Below are positions 21,695-32,818 of a stretch of 64,000 bases of DNA, piece after piece. The notes beneath the pieces were generated by a model that made no database searches, was not told the DNA's origin, and saw nothing but the letters and a program-made list of their open reading frames with translations. This DNA comes from Doryteuthis pealeii (taxonomy: Eukaryota; Mollusca; Cephalopoda; Myopsida; Loliginidae), in assembly GCA_023376005.1 (NCBI GenBank), contig CM042145.1, forward strand, positions 57,429,496 through 57,493,495. The letters run 5' to 3'. The position numbers and the translations under genes were made by a program. The stretch's first letter is position 1, and each line of letters begins with the position of its first letter.

Positions 21695-21990
21695 TTGGGT
21701 GCTGTAGCTGTGTCAGTGCAACTGTATGGCTGCACTGGACTCTAACAAAACGCTTAGAGAAAAAGATAGAACAAGAATGCTGCATGATGTCTTGAACAAA
21801 TCCTGAAAGCAGCACCCCACAAGAAAGAAGCTGAATGGCCACTTGCTTCCTATCACACAAACCATCCAAGTAAGATGAGCAAGACATGCTGAGCACTGCT
21901 AGAGAAGTAAGGACAAACTCATAAGCAACCTTTTGTTATGGACTCCTACACATGGACACACCAGTGTCGGTTGACCACAATGATGATGAT
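21695..21990 (+). pseudogene. Retrotransposon ORF C-terminal relic
   Basis: TGTATGGCTGCACTGGACTC encodes the LLYGC-TWT-type motif, followed by a frameshifted KLDGN..RML..ILN..W region and ITQTIQVR..RHAEHC, then WTPTHGHTSVG. Colinear with the relics at 47596 and 56255. Confidence 0.7.
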
Positions 21991-22116
21991 ACAAAACTTT
22001 CAAAATTTGTACACAGTATTAAATTTTTAATGCACAGCATAATTTGTTTTTTTAATGTGCATGACTGCGCAGTCATGCAACTAAAATGGAACTCAACTTG
22101 TGCCCACACAAAAATC

Positions 22117-22425
22117 TGACACACAAAAATCTAAAAGGACACAGTAAAATCATACCCATGCATCCCAGTGTTTTTCTTTTTTTCTTCCCTCACCATTTCA
22201 AGCTAACAATAAATACATTTCAATATTTTCTTGGAAACGAATTACACAGGATAGATTACAAGGTATGAGTTAGATGGTTTTAGTTGTTTCCCCAGTTCAT
22301 AAATAAAAACCCTACAATCTATTAAGAAACCTTAGTTGGGATCCATAAACTTTTCTGGGGATTCATTCAAAGCAAATATATGCACCCCAGTACGTACTAA
22401 ATGAAAAAAGCTATCAGCATCACTG
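22117..22425 (+). mobile_element. Family F hAT-like element, 5' truncated
   Basis: Keeps the core from AATCTAAAAGGACACAG through TTTCAATATTTTCTTGG to the end CTATCAGCATCACTG. The GATGCTGATAG end is missing, and family E follows at once. Confidence 0.75.
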
Positions 22426-22439
22426 TGAAACCATGATTT

Positions 22440-22735
22440 TTTACAATCTGTTTGTAAGGAGGGTGCACTGTATAACTTTACAGACTAAACTAGAGCCATA
22501 TAAAGTGTAAAATCAACTAGAGTTGGAGTCAGTATAGTTTTACAGACTCCAACTCCAGTGATCCCTTAATTTCTTCCGACTCCAATGCTCTGCTTTTGTC
22601 CTAATAAATCTTCATGATTATATGGGATCATACCTGGAGCAGTGGAATCAGAACAAAAAACCCTCAACTCCAATTCCAGTAACCCCTTAATTGCCTTTAA
22701 CTCCAACCCTACCGCCCTGATCATACCTATTATTG
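22440..22735 (-). repeat. Repeat family E copy
   Basis: Reverse-strand copy containing GACTCCAACTCCAGTGATCC and a second ACTCCAATTCCAGTAACCCC block, suggesting two units of the GGAGTC-rich end. It directly follows a family-F element ending at 22425. Confidence 0.75.
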
Positions 22736-23116
22736 GAGAGATAAAAATTTAAAGACTCAAATATCAAAACCTAGAACTTAATAAAAATAATCAATTTCAT
22801 GTATGTTATTATTTTTATGTGCCCAGTAGATTAGTACAAAATGCATGACAAAGAACTACATAGGAGGAACATCTGAGTTATATTGCATCAGTCAATTTTA
22901 CAATCTTCAAAAAGCAATCACTTTACATTGTACATCAATGTCCATCACATTTTGTGTAAGGAATACTTTTGTCAGCTGTAAAGATAATCAATGAACTCAA
23001 TAAATCATGACCAGATGATAGAATTAATAGACTTACATCAATAAATCAATACATTATACATATACAACAATTCCACACATTCTTTTAAAATATTCACTTC
23101 ATTTGGTCAAGAAATA

Positions 23117-23169
23117 CAAGGTGTGTCAAAAAAGTATTGAGATTTTCAGTACTTTTTTGACACACCTTG
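23117..23169. mobile_element. Minimal mariner-like MITE (ends joined)
   Basis: A 53-bp hairpin consisting almost only of the two inverted ends CAAGGTGTGTCAAAAAAGTA and TACTTTTTTGACACACCTTG, flanked by TA. The next 80 bp (23170-23252) resemble the inverted internal part of the 18904 element, including TTCTTCATTTCTATCTTGGT. The locus therefore looks like a rearranged or double copy. Confidence 0.75.
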
Positions 23170-23254
23170 TATTCTGAAAAATTAACGTTCCATTCATTCT
23201 TCATTTCTATCTTGGTAAATACAGCTTTAAAATCTGTAATTTTTGATACTCTTG

Positions 23255-23385
23255 TATTCAAATCAAACTTGCTTTGAAAATCACATAGGCATGAAACTGT
23301 CAGTTACCAGTTTGCTGCATTCGCTTATTATGTGATTAACCGTTTCATCTCTGTCACCACATAACCTACACTTGCTATTCAAGTA
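23255..23385 (-). pseudogene. Retrotransposon zinc-knuckle relic
   Basis: Minus strand: LNSKCRLCGDRDETVNHIIS, ECSKLVTDSFMPM then stop. C-x2-C-x8-H-x4-C is the cysteine-rich motif at the C-terminus of many LINE reverse-transcriptase ORFs. It lies next to the rearranged mariner MITE. Confidence 0.65.
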
Positions 23386-23558
23386 AGTTGTGATAAGTAA
23401 AGAATAAAAAATTTAAAAAATAAAAAGTTAAAAGGTGAAAGAAAATACTAGTCAAAATTGATAATTATAATGATCAATAATGCTTAATTAAAAAAAAATT
23501 TTAAATGCTATTTGCAATCTGGCCACTCAATCACCTTATTCCTTTTTTTTTTAAGTTC

Positions 23559-23622
23559 TCACTGACTCATCTTATCTCTTTACACATTTTGACTCATCTT
23601 ATCTCTTTACACATTTTGACTT
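23559..23622 (+). repeat. 28-bp tandem duplication
   Basis: GACTCATCTTATCTCTTTAC-ACATTTT occurs twice in succession. Confidence 0.85.
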
Positions 23623-23825
23623 TGGAAGATGGTTTTTGTCATCAGTTTTGTTTAAAGTCAAGTTGAGGTAGTAAGTGGTATCACATAAAGAACTGACCCA
23701 GGAGAAGCTGATTTGCATACTACTAAAAGACAAAATACTAGTTTCACTACAAAAGGTTATATTTATTTCAGTTGGTTACAAAGTATTAATCCTTTCCCTG
23801 GAGAATTTTGTGACAACTTGGCAGA

Positions 23826-24019
23826 GCTGGAGAGCTAGGGTCAGAAAAAATTAAGGGGTCACTGGAGTCGGAGTCAGAAACAATTAAGGGGCCACTGGAG
23901 TCAAAATCGGTAACACTATACCAACTGACTCTAGATTTATACTTTATATAATTGTATATAGTTTAGTCTGTAAATTTATACAGTGCATGCTCCTTATAAA
24001 TGAATTATTAAAAATCATG

Positions 24020-24090
<71 letters not shown>

Positions 24091-24175
24091 AGGAAATAAT
24101 CACTCAATTACATAAAGCAGAGTCAGAGGTGCCAAAAATAGAAGATTCGGAGTCAAAGGTTTTGAGAAAGGGTTT
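23826..24175 (+). repeat. Repeat family E copy with internal (TA)n(GT)n
   Basis: Begins with two units on TTAAGGGGTCACTGGAGTCG, continues through ACTTTATATAATTG and GTCTGTAAATTTATACAGTG, and ends at GAGTCAAAGGTTTTG. A (TA)n(GT)n tract at 24024-24090 lies where other copies read TTTTATATTTATTTATAAG, so the microsatellite grew inside the repeat. Confidence 0.75.
24024..24090 (+). repeat. (TA)n(GT)n microsatellite inside repeat E
   Basis: About 57 bases of TA then (GT)5. Confidence 0.95.
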
Positions 24176-24828
24176 CACAGCAACTTGGTAGCAGCAATTC
24201 TTTGTGACACTTAAAGTCAGCAACAGTATTTTGTCTGGCAATTCCAACATCCTGGTGATTCTAAACAGCATCCTGGAACAGTTACCCCTTTCATAAGACT
24301 TTCTTTGTCCTAACCAGTTTCTAACATTAACAATTATTCTAATAAACAAATCTCAGATTTCACAAGTGGCTTCTTAAACACACTTGAAATTTGAACACAC
24401 TTTTTTTGTTCTGTTTTTTTTTTTGCACTGGCAAAACTTTTTAAATTAATTATTGAAATCTGTCAATTCATCATTTGGAAACTAAAAGGTCTTTATATCC
24501 ATTCAAAAAGCCAGACTTCTCATTTTATTTAGATGGCTGTGTAAACAGAAGCAGATAAGCAACCATTGCATCAACCTCAGATGGTCATTTTATAAATATC
24601 AGCCCTAGTCTCAATTTTTGTATTTCCATGGATTTTACAAAATACAATTTTTACTTTTTTTCATTTAATTCTCATTATCATTCAAACTTAACTTCATTAA
24701 CTAGTTGTTTAAATTGTTTGTTTTTTACAACATCTATTTGACATTAAGGTTTGGTATAATTTGGTTTAGTTTCTTTGTTTAATGCCAGAGCCATCCTTAT
24801 AGAAGAACAGCAGTAGTACTATTTAACC

Positions 24829-25127
24829 CAGGGGTCACCAAACAATGGCCCTTTATCTATGGCATTTTAATCTGGCCCGCCGACAGTATTTGAATGTTGC
24901 GTTCTTTGATAATGTTTTGAAAATAAATATTTTGATTAAATTTGTTTTTGTACATCTTACGCCACTCATCCCTGAATATAACATAAAAATAAAATAAATT
25001 TTATTTTACATCTTTTTCTCAGAGCTTTCGTTCTGGCTAACAAGTATTGAACACAATAATAATGTGGCTCACGCTTGTTATTTTTTCAATTATCTGGCCC
25101 ACCATGAAAAAAGTTTGGTGATCCCTG
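24829..25127 (+). mobile_element. hAT MITE with perfect TIRs and 8-bp TSD
   Basis: A 299-bp nonautonomous element: CAGGGGTCACCAAAC at the left end, GTTTGGTGATCCCTG at the right end (one mismatch as inverted repeat), flanked on both sides by ATTTAACC (24821-24828 and 25128-25135). Internal GGCCC motifs (CTGGCCCGCC, CTGGCCCACC) sit near each end, as in the widespread CAGGGGTC hAT families. The host repeat continues on both sides, and an empty copy lies at about 32710-32760. Confidence 0.92.
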
Positions 25128-25744
25128 ATTTAACCCATAGTTGGATGGATGATGGGGTCCATACCTTTCCCAAGGATATTTGAAAGTGAATATAATAGCA
25201 CAACTGAAGTTTGAACTCAATATGATGTCACAGTCCAGCATATTAACTACAGTAGACTCACTTTGATATTAAAACTCCACCAGTCATCTAAGTGGTCACA
25301 TGAGTGGGACAGTTGTATCACTTACATAGATGGAAATTAGGGTTTGCTGTTCTGAAAAAAAGAAGTTTAGATTTTTTTTCTAAATTGCCTCTTTTTATGG
25401 CTGGAGACAAAGAGATGAGAGAATCCAGAGTGAAGACTAAGAGAGAAAAATCCAAGAGTTGGTTTCCTCTTGCACCAAAAATGACACAAAAGATCAAGAA
25501 ACAGAATAAGTTTAAAGTTTTGATTTGAGCTTCTGCAAACCAACAGCTCTTTATTGGTCACAGAGTCAAGCATCTTCACTTGGGTAAAAAGAAGACAGGA
25601 GTTTTAGTTGTATCAGTCACCTTCATATTTTTAATGTTTACTATCATTTTCTTTCCTTTTTATATTTTTAGTCACTTTTTTATCACAACTTACATAACTT
25701 ACTTACATATCTATATGTATATATACCAACCCCTCAACACAAAC

Positions 25745-25995
25745 AGGGTGTGGCACATAGTCAATTTCTTAAGTGGAGTTTAACAGCTTTGAATTCAGAG
25801 TTTTTCTTTACCAAGACTAGTTGCCTAACCAAGGTTAAAGTAACCCAGTCCACCCTACTATTTACCCATAGCTGGATGCATACCTTTCCCAAAGGTATTA
25901 GCACTATGCGAAATTCAAACAGCCTTATTCAGGATTTGAACTTGGGTGGCCGAGTCCATTTTCTACAACAATAACCATTACAACTCATGCCCCCA
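25745..25995 (-). mobile_element. SINE B
   Basis: Reverse-strand copy: GTGGCACATAGTCAATTTC, CTAGTTGCCTAACCAAGG, CAGGATTTGAACTTGGGTGG and ATAACCATTACAACTCATGC. Confidence 0.85.
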
Positions 25996-26661
25996 CAAGA
26001 TATTTATCTATCCTAACTATTTAGAAAACTTGTTTTTCTCCACCAAATCTAATCACAAGTTGAAACAATTGTTCAACAAGACTTTTATCTAGATGCAAAT
26101 TTCTTTCTATTTTCTCTCCCCTATATCTATTTATATAGAAATCAACATGAGACAGAAAAGCTTACCTTGTTCTTTTTTTTTTTTTAAATATCTATCAAGA
26201 GTACACTGCATTAGCTTTTAATCTGATGTGCTAAACTGTAAGCGACCCCCATTACAAGCACCTGTGCGACTAACCGCAATTTAACACTGATGACTTGCAG
26301 GAGTTTTAATGAAAAGGTACAACTGTCATTATCTACAAGGGAACATTAGGTCTCTTGTTAAAAGAGGTTCAGTGTCATTTTCTTACTGCAAGACAGACAT
26401 TCCTCTAGTTGTAACTATAATGCCTCATATCAGACATTATGTGGTCATTTAGACAGGCTCAAAAGGAGAGAGTAATTAACATGTGGTACTGTCTTTTGGT
26501 GGAGAGAGGGTAAACATTCTGATAAATATTTAATTGAAATCACCTAAGAAAACAATGAAAATCTAAATTCACTATTTCTTCTTCTATAAAGAATTTCCAT
26601 TTCATTAAGTTTATTTCCTTAATATAAACTAATATTTCCAAAAATCATATCAACTGAAACC

Positions 26662-26765
26662 AGAGCTGTTGGATCAGGGTCGAAAAATTGCGGAGTCAGA
26701 GTCGGAAGCACTTAAAAGGGAATCAGAGTTGGTAAAACTATACAGACTGACTCAAGTTGATGCTG
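26662..26765 (+). repeat. Repeat family E fragment
   Basis: Short diverged copy: CCAGAGCTGTTGGATCAGGG, then GGAGTCAGAGTCGGAAGC and GGTAAAACTATACAGACTGA. Only the GGAGTC-rich end remains. Confidence 0.55.
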
Positions 26766-27004
26766 TTTTTAATAGAAAATCCATACAGCTATGGGTTGAA
26801 AATTCTATTCAAAACAACATCATTCCAATGTAATATGGAATGAACATGAAAAGCTCTGTTCAAAAGTAGACGCATTGTATGCACTGTTCCAAGCCATGAT
26901 CATAACTGATCATATCTAAAAAATGATCCTTTTTTAAATAATAAGTCATCAGTCAGAAGGAGTTATCATTGCAAAAGTTCAAAATGTGGGAGGTATTACT
27001 GCTG

Positions 27005-27006
<2 letters not shown>

Positions 27007-27054
<48 letters not shown>

Positions 27055-27063
27055 TATATATAT
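27007..27063 (+). repeat. (TA)n microsatellite
   Basis: TA run interrupted once by AATA. Confidence 0.95.
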
Positions 27064-27350
27064 GAATAAGATATAATGAAAAAACAAACGATGTTTACAA
27101 CTGAAATAGGCTCATCAGAAGAGAAAGTGTGCAAACCGTTTCGGGGCCAATTCTCTTGACGGTTTTTAAAAAGCAACACTCGGCCCATCCTCAACTAATA
27201 TGAGGACCCTATTGCATTATAATGTATCAACCGCACGTGGGTCGGTCATCAACAAAAACAAGACGGGAAAAAGACCGTTAGTAAAAACAGAACGCTGCTA
27301 GTTAAACGTTGGAATTAATCAAAAAAAAAATAAAATATATATATATTTAT

Positions 27351-27592
27351 ATTGTTATAATGGTTATTGTCGTAGGAAATGGACAGTGAGAAGAGTTCAA
27401 ATCCTAGATATGGCTGTTTCCATGAATCCAACTATTCTCCCTCTAGATATGGGTAAATAGTATGGCAGACTGGGCTCTTTAACCTTGGTATGGCAACCAG
27501 TCTAGAAGAAAAACTCTGAATTCAAACCTGTTAAACTCCAATTAAAAAATTGACCTTGTGTCGCATCCTGCTGATGTGGAGGAGTTGGTGTC

Positions 27593-27598
<6 letters not shown>
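27351..27598 (+). mobile_element. SINE B with (TG)n(TA)n tail
   Basis: TTATAATGGTTATTGTCGTA, GAGTTCAAATCCTAG, GGCAGACTGGGCTCTTTAAC and TTGACCTTGTGTCGCATCC. It ends GTGTCTGTGTGTA and passes into the (TA)n run at 27599-27632. Confidence 0.85.

Positions 27599-27632
<34 letters not shown>
27599..27632 (+). repeat. (TA)n microsatellite, SINE B tail
   Basis: Continues GTCTGTGTGTA of the SINE B copy at 27351. The left TIR of the 27631 element starts at its end. Confidence 0.9.
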
Positions 27633-27635
<3 letters not shown>

Positions 27636-28079
27636 AGAAATGTAGAACACGGGGATGTTATAATGGATGGAAATTGTAGTGTTGATGTTTGAACATTTCG
27701 GTTTATAAAGAAACCTTCTTCAAGACAATATGAAACTAGTCAAGGAGAAAAAAGATTTATGTAGTTGAAAGGACGATGGATGTTTTGAATGCGTTGAGTT
27801 TGGAAAATGTATAGAAAAGGTTTGTTAGTGTTTGTTGATTAGCGTTAATAATTGAATGTTAATGACATGATTGGTGCATGTGGTGCAAGAACGCAAGTGA
27901 AAATCAAAATGTATTTGGAACATGTGTAGTAAAAAAGCCAAGATGTCATTGGTCCACAAGATGTTGAAAAGGTGTAATGTATTTAGTATAGATACTAATG
28001 TTTAAAAACGAGAAGTATTAATTGTTTAACTATTTATATATATATAACATCCCGTGCTTGTTCTACATTTCTCCACATA
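27631..28079. mobile_element. TIR element of about 450 bp, class uncertain
   Basis: The left end TATGGAGAAATGTAGAACAC and the right end GTTCTACATTTCTCCACATA are inverted repeats about 33 bp long, with a small indel. The interior holds TTTCGGTTTATAAAGAAACC followed by TTCTTCAAGACAATATG, which resembles the ends of Penelope-like elements. No coding potential. It begins exactly where the (TA)n tail of a family B SINE ends. Confidence 0.65.
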
Positions 28080-28108
28080 CTGTCAGATTAATTTTCTCAT
28101 TTTACTCC

Positions 28109-28156
<48 letters not shown>
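28109..28156 (+). repeat. (TA)n microsatellite
   Basis: TA run with one break, shortly after the right TIR of the 27631-28079 element. Confidence 0.9.
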
Positions 28157-28205
28157 CATGAATAAAACAACCACTTTAAAATATAATTCACACAAGGATT
28201 ATTGA

Positions 28206-28224
28206 AACGTTTTTTTTTTGCTTT

Positions 28225-28260
<36 letters not shown>
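28206..28260 (+). repeat. Poly-T tract
   Basis: About 50 T interrupted by GCTTTG, next to A-rich and T-rich DNA. Confidence 0.9.
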
Positions 28261-28264
<4 letters not shown>

Positions 28265-28644
28265 AAACTTAGTGTCAAATCTCATCATATCATAAAAATA
28301 ACCATTTTGTTTTTTTGGTGTTAATAGAAAGCTGACATACTTAACAGTTTGCCTGAAGCTGGTCTAGTCATCCCCTCTCCATTCGGTGTTTGCCTATAAA
28401 ATCTCAAACACAAATTCTATTCAATGTAAGTAATTATAAAATTCCTGATGAGATTTCAAACTACCAACTCTTAATGCACAAAGCTTTTGAAATTATTCAT
28501 ATGAGATAAAATAAAAGTCTTTTTAATCTCCTCTCTGATTGCACATTGTTTGCTTACAAGTGAAGTTTAAGCAGAGAATACAAATAATAAGAAACAGTTT
28601 TACTAGCTTAAAAGCCACCCTATTAGATGGCAATTAAGCTAGCT

Positions 28645-28748
28645 CCTTCAGGGGGTGATGTATTTGTGTTCCAGTTTTTTCAAGTTAGTAGTAGTGAGAG
28701 TAAGTAGGAGGGAAAAAAACTGGAACACAAACACATTACCCCTAAAGA
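28645..28748. repeat. Foldback element, about 37-bp arms
   Basis: TCAGGGGGTGATGTATTTGT and GTTCCAGTTTTTTC pair with GAAAAAAACTGGAACACAAA and CACATTACCCCTAAAGA, with a loop of about 30 nt. Probably a small TIR element. Confidence 0.8.
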
Positions 28749-29450
28749 TGGCACTTCAAAAATGCCAAAAGTACTTGGAACAAAAACTTTGGTGGACTAA
28801 TCCACAGATTCAATCCAAATATAAAAAGTTGGCCAGAAATCTTGAAAAGATTGTTAATAAACTCATTAAAACAGGAGACATCTGTTTTGTTTAATTTTAT
28901 ATGTATAAATGATTGAATCATTGAGTCATCTGAGAAAACCCAAGGATACAGTGTCAAATGCAACTGACACTCAACTATGAAAAAAAAAAAAAGGAAAAAG
29001 AACAAAAAAAACAACAGGGAACGGTCTTACTCGAGCACTAGTTGACAACCAACAAATGAAAGAATGCTGCCCAAAAACACATATTTCAAAATATAATTGG
29101 TAAACCTTCCGTGACATGAATTTATCATTTAGAGTAATAAATGATTTTTAAATGAATTTTTAACACTTGCTGTTCCTAAAACTTGTTAGAATATGGTAGG
29201 AACATATGTTACAATAAATAAATTCCACACTACAGAATTAAGACCACCTCAAAAAAACTAGAAGGTAGCACAGCTGAAATGTGAAGAAAAGAAAAAAAAG
29301 GAAAAAGAAAGCGACATAGACAAGATAAAAACAAAAAAAAACTTTCTCTAATCTCCGCCCATTGCATTCATTGCTTAAAAACGCAGACTAAGCAAAAAAA
29401 TAAATGAAAAGAAAAATGTTAAGCAGGATGTGACACAAGGTCAATTTTTA

Positions 29451-29725
29451 ATTGGAGGTGCATAGTGTAATGGTTAGAGTTGTAGGAAATGGACTCATCA
29501 ACCTGAGTTCAAATCCTGGACGAAGCTATAGTTCACATAGCGCTAATATCCTTGGGAAAGGTATGAATCCAACTACTCTCCCTCCAGCTATAGGTAAATA
29601 GTAGGGCAGACTGGGCTCTTTAACCATGGCTAGGTAATCAATCTAGAAGAAGGAAAACTGAATAAAAACCTGTTAAACTCTGCTTAAGAAATTGACCTGG
29701 TGTCACAACCTGCTTGTGCAGAAGT

Positions 29726-29735
<10 letters not shown>
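29451..29735 (+). mobile_element. SINE B, full length with (GT)n(TA)n tail
   Basis: GGAGGTGCATAGTGTAATGG, CTGAGTTCAAATCCTGG, CTCTCCCTCCAGCTATAGG, CTGTTAAACTCTGCTTAAG and CCTGCTTGTGCAG, then (GT)n(TA)n to 29778. Best-preserved copy in the window. Confidence 0.9.

Positions 29736-29778
<43 letters not shown>
29726..29778 (+). repeat. (GT)n(TA)n(CA)n microsatellite, SINE B tail
   Basis: Follows the best-preserved SINE B copy directly. Confidence 0.92.
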
Positions 29779-29937
29779 TAATTCTCTATCATCTATTTGA
29801 AATCAAGTTACATAAAATGATTTAAGACAATGGATAAATATAACTGACAAGATAAGCATCTCCATTTTTATGACCTTAAGTTTTGTTGAGCAAAACAACA
29901 AAAAATAGAAAAAAATAGAGAAACATATTTGCTCTTA

Positions 29938-30165
29938 TTCCAGGGTGACCCCCCCCCCAAAAAAAAAAGATAGAATTTGGATTTTGTTTTTTGGAGCCCC
30001 CCTGTATATATACTATTACTGATGCATACTACCAAACACAAAAAACAGAACCCAAATTCTGTTTTTTGGGGTGGTCCCCTGTATATATACTATTACTGAT
30101 GCATACTAATAGCACAAAAAAAAACAGAACCCAAATTCGGGGGGGGGGTCACTCTGTACAATACA
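29938..30165. mobile_element. Hairpin MITE cluster with CAGAACCCAAATTCTG core
   Basis: Three related segments ending in or starting from AACAGAACCCAAATTCTG-type palindromes, with CCAGGGTGACC and GTCACTCTGTA at the outer ends. They are separated by two copies of CTGTATATATACTATTACTG. This looks like tandem or nested insertions of one small TIR element. Confidence 0.6.
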
Positions 30166-30274
30166 GTTATAACCAACAAAAACATCCGTTTCTAACTGAG
30201 ACAATATTTCTCATTTGAAATTTAATAAAAATGAAACTAGGATAAAAGCATATTACTAAATTTTGAACTCCACT

Positions 30275-30405
30275 GGTATTTCTCTGAATTTTTTTAGATG
30301 AGGCTAAATAATAAGAAATACCTGAAGAAGGCCAGAGGGCACATCATCTAAAATGTTGTACAGATAACAATAAAGATGAGGAAATAGTCCAAATAATACT
30401 AATTC
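30275..30405 (+). mobile_element. Family P fragment
   Basis: Right half only: ACCTGAAGAAGGCCAGAGGG, ATAACAATAAAGATGAGG and ATAGTCCAAATAATAC. Confidence 0.55.
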
Positions 30406-30439
30406 ATTGTTATTATTAAATATTCATTAACATTAAGAT

Positions 30440-30593
30440 GGGGGTGTCCCATTGCTGTAGTGGCTATATCGTAGAGAGTGACTTTGAACTTCAGTCATGT
30501 TATTACATTCACTTTTTGTGACTAATACCCTTGGGAAAGGTATGAACCCCCTTATCCTCCCAGCTATGGGTTAAATAGTATAAATTCTTCTAA
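30440..30593 (+). mobile_element. SINE B, 3' truncated
   Basis: GGGGGTGTCCCATTGCTGTA head with a shortened tRNA region, then GACTAATACCCTTGGGAAAG and CCCAGCTATGGGTTAAATAG. Confidence 0.65.
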
Positions 30594-32026
30594 AAATGAT
30601 GGCTTTGGTATTAAATAACCCATGAAGGTTGATATACCATTGAACAAAAAGCCAAACCACCATCAACAAAAAAGTACTTCATAATTTAGTGATTCCATAC
30701 TTGGTTCCTCTACCTTATGTTAAAAAGAATCTATTATTAAAAATTATCTTAATCAATTTGAGGTATATTCAAATCAAGCCAGAAAGTTTGTCTATTAAAT
30801 AAAATAGGTTTTGTGTTAAATTTATTTTTTATAGATTAGAAATAGAAGGAAGAAACATTTTTTAAGAGTCCATATTTTTTGCCAGTGGTAGCATTCTCTT
30901 TGAAGTTCTTTTGAACTCTTTTATTGAAGAAAAAAAATTAATATGTAATAATGATATAAATGTATTAATATGCAACAATTATCTAATACTGGGTGTTTAA
31001 AATAATTGATATCATTTTGTAATTTAATAACTTAACCAATTCTTGTTGTTTTGCCTTCATCTAAGGGTCCCCTTTCCCCCTCCACCACACATGTTCTCAC
31101 TGTTTAAACCCATCCCTATTAACAAGGTCACACCCCCCCCCCGGCTCATAGATTGAAACCTGCTTAGCAACAGAGGGACAATCCTTAAGCAGCCAATTCA
31201 TCACTAACCATGTCATCAGACTTTGGCGGTTTATTCAAGACTTTTTGTTGCAATTAAGTACATTACCCACTATGTTACACACACACTTTTTTCTAATAAC
31301 TTACAGATTCTTTAATTTTTTTTTTTTTTTTTTTAGATATTTGTTTTTTCAAAAATTGTCATAATGCTTATTCAAAGTCTCATTAACTTTCCCTCACTGT
31401 CACAGAAACTTTAAGTCTCAAAACAAAAACATTTAAAATTAAAATATTAAAGAAAATAATCATATTATGTAGAAAGGGAACTTAAAAATAAGTGAACAGA
31501 AAAAAAATTATCTATGCAAAAATCAAATGGATATCAAGTAATTTTTCTTTATCTTTTTTATTTCTTTATTTTTTATTTATTTATATTTTTTTTTGCTAAT
31601 TCTTTTTCCTTCCTTTTCTGGTTGTTGCCTTTACATTGGCCAACCCTCAAAATAAAAGCACATTGGGTAATTTTATTATTATTAATTTTGACTAACATTT
31701 TTCTTTTATCATAAGTTGTTTTTTCATGTTTACTAGGATTGTCATTTTATAACAGCGAGGGACAATGGAGATTGGAAATAATAATAATAGTAATGTATAA
31801 GTTTCTGATAAGACTTGAACTTCTATCTTTTTCTTTCTCTATGAAGTGTGATTAAATGCAGCAGCTGCTCCACAAACTGAGTTATGAATTTACAAATGTT
31901 CAAACCAAACCTATAAACCCATCCCTTATCCGGTTTCTTGATTTATCACACACCCACTTTTTAAAACAGCATTTTATACAATTTGTTTTTTTATTTTTTA
32001 CTTATTGATGAAATATTATCAATTAT

Positions 32027-32060
<34 letters not shown>

Positions 32061-32299
32061 GAGCAAATTTGTTAATCATTAGTATGCCTTTGTACTAATA
32101 CCTGCAGGTGGCTTAGCCGCTTCACAACAAGCTCACACTAATGGTTGCTTAGGTGAAGGGCTGTTTATGCGCACAATCTCAGTACACCTAATATCTAATA
32201 CCTTTTATACATCCTCCTTTACATTTTTACTTATCCAATCACTGTAGATAACTGGGCCATTAAGAGTAAAAAATAAACATTTCAACTGACAGAATAATG

Positions 32300-32760
32300 G
32301 TTTGGTTTCTTTGCTTAATGGCATATCAAACTTCATGGGTTATTTAATGCCAAAGACACCTTTATAGAAAAACAGTAGTGGTACAATTTACCACATGGTT
32401 TCTTTGTTTAATGGTATATCAAACTTTGGTAAGTTAGTCTGTTGGTTGGATTTTACCGCATCTTAACACTTGTGGAGTTATTTTATTTCAAAGACATTTT
32501 TTTTATTCATTCCTTTTGGGTATTCAAATTTTTCTAAATACATTTTTCAAAATATTCTATTTCCATATTTTGCAATTAAATGATTTTAAAAAATGATGAC
32601 ATATTGATGTTTAAATGATTTTATCCCTATTAACTTTTTATCAGTATTGGTTTGGTTTCTTTGTTTAATTTCATTTCAACCTTTGTGGGTTATTTAATGA
32701 TAATCCTTGTAGAAAAACAAGTAGTGGTACTATTTAACCCGTAGCTGGTGGGGGGATGAG
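32300..32760 (+). repeat. Clustered head segments of repeat family D
   Basis: Four partial heads in one orientation near 32300, 32393, 32430 and 32650, each with TTTGGTTTCTTTG or TTGGTTGGATTTTACC followed by a GGGTTATTTAATG-type motif. The last continues through AGTGGTACTATTTAACCC, the uninterrupted form of the hAT-MITE insertion site. Confidence 0.55.
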
Positions 32761-32818
32761 GGGGTTTATATTTATAGTATTAGTCCAAAAGTGAATGTAA
32801 TAGTGTGACTAAACTCAC

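Noticed and set aside
27090..27160. Hammerhead ribozyme suggested by CTGATGAG and CCGAAAC on the minus strand
   Set aside because: The order and spacing do not allow stem II to close next to GAAA, and no matching stem I or III was found. It is better explained as part of a repeat end.
28655..28894. Small ORF with MALQKCQKYLEQKLWW as a transposase start
   Set aside because: It begins inside a foldback element and has no recognisable helix-turn-helix or catalytic motif.
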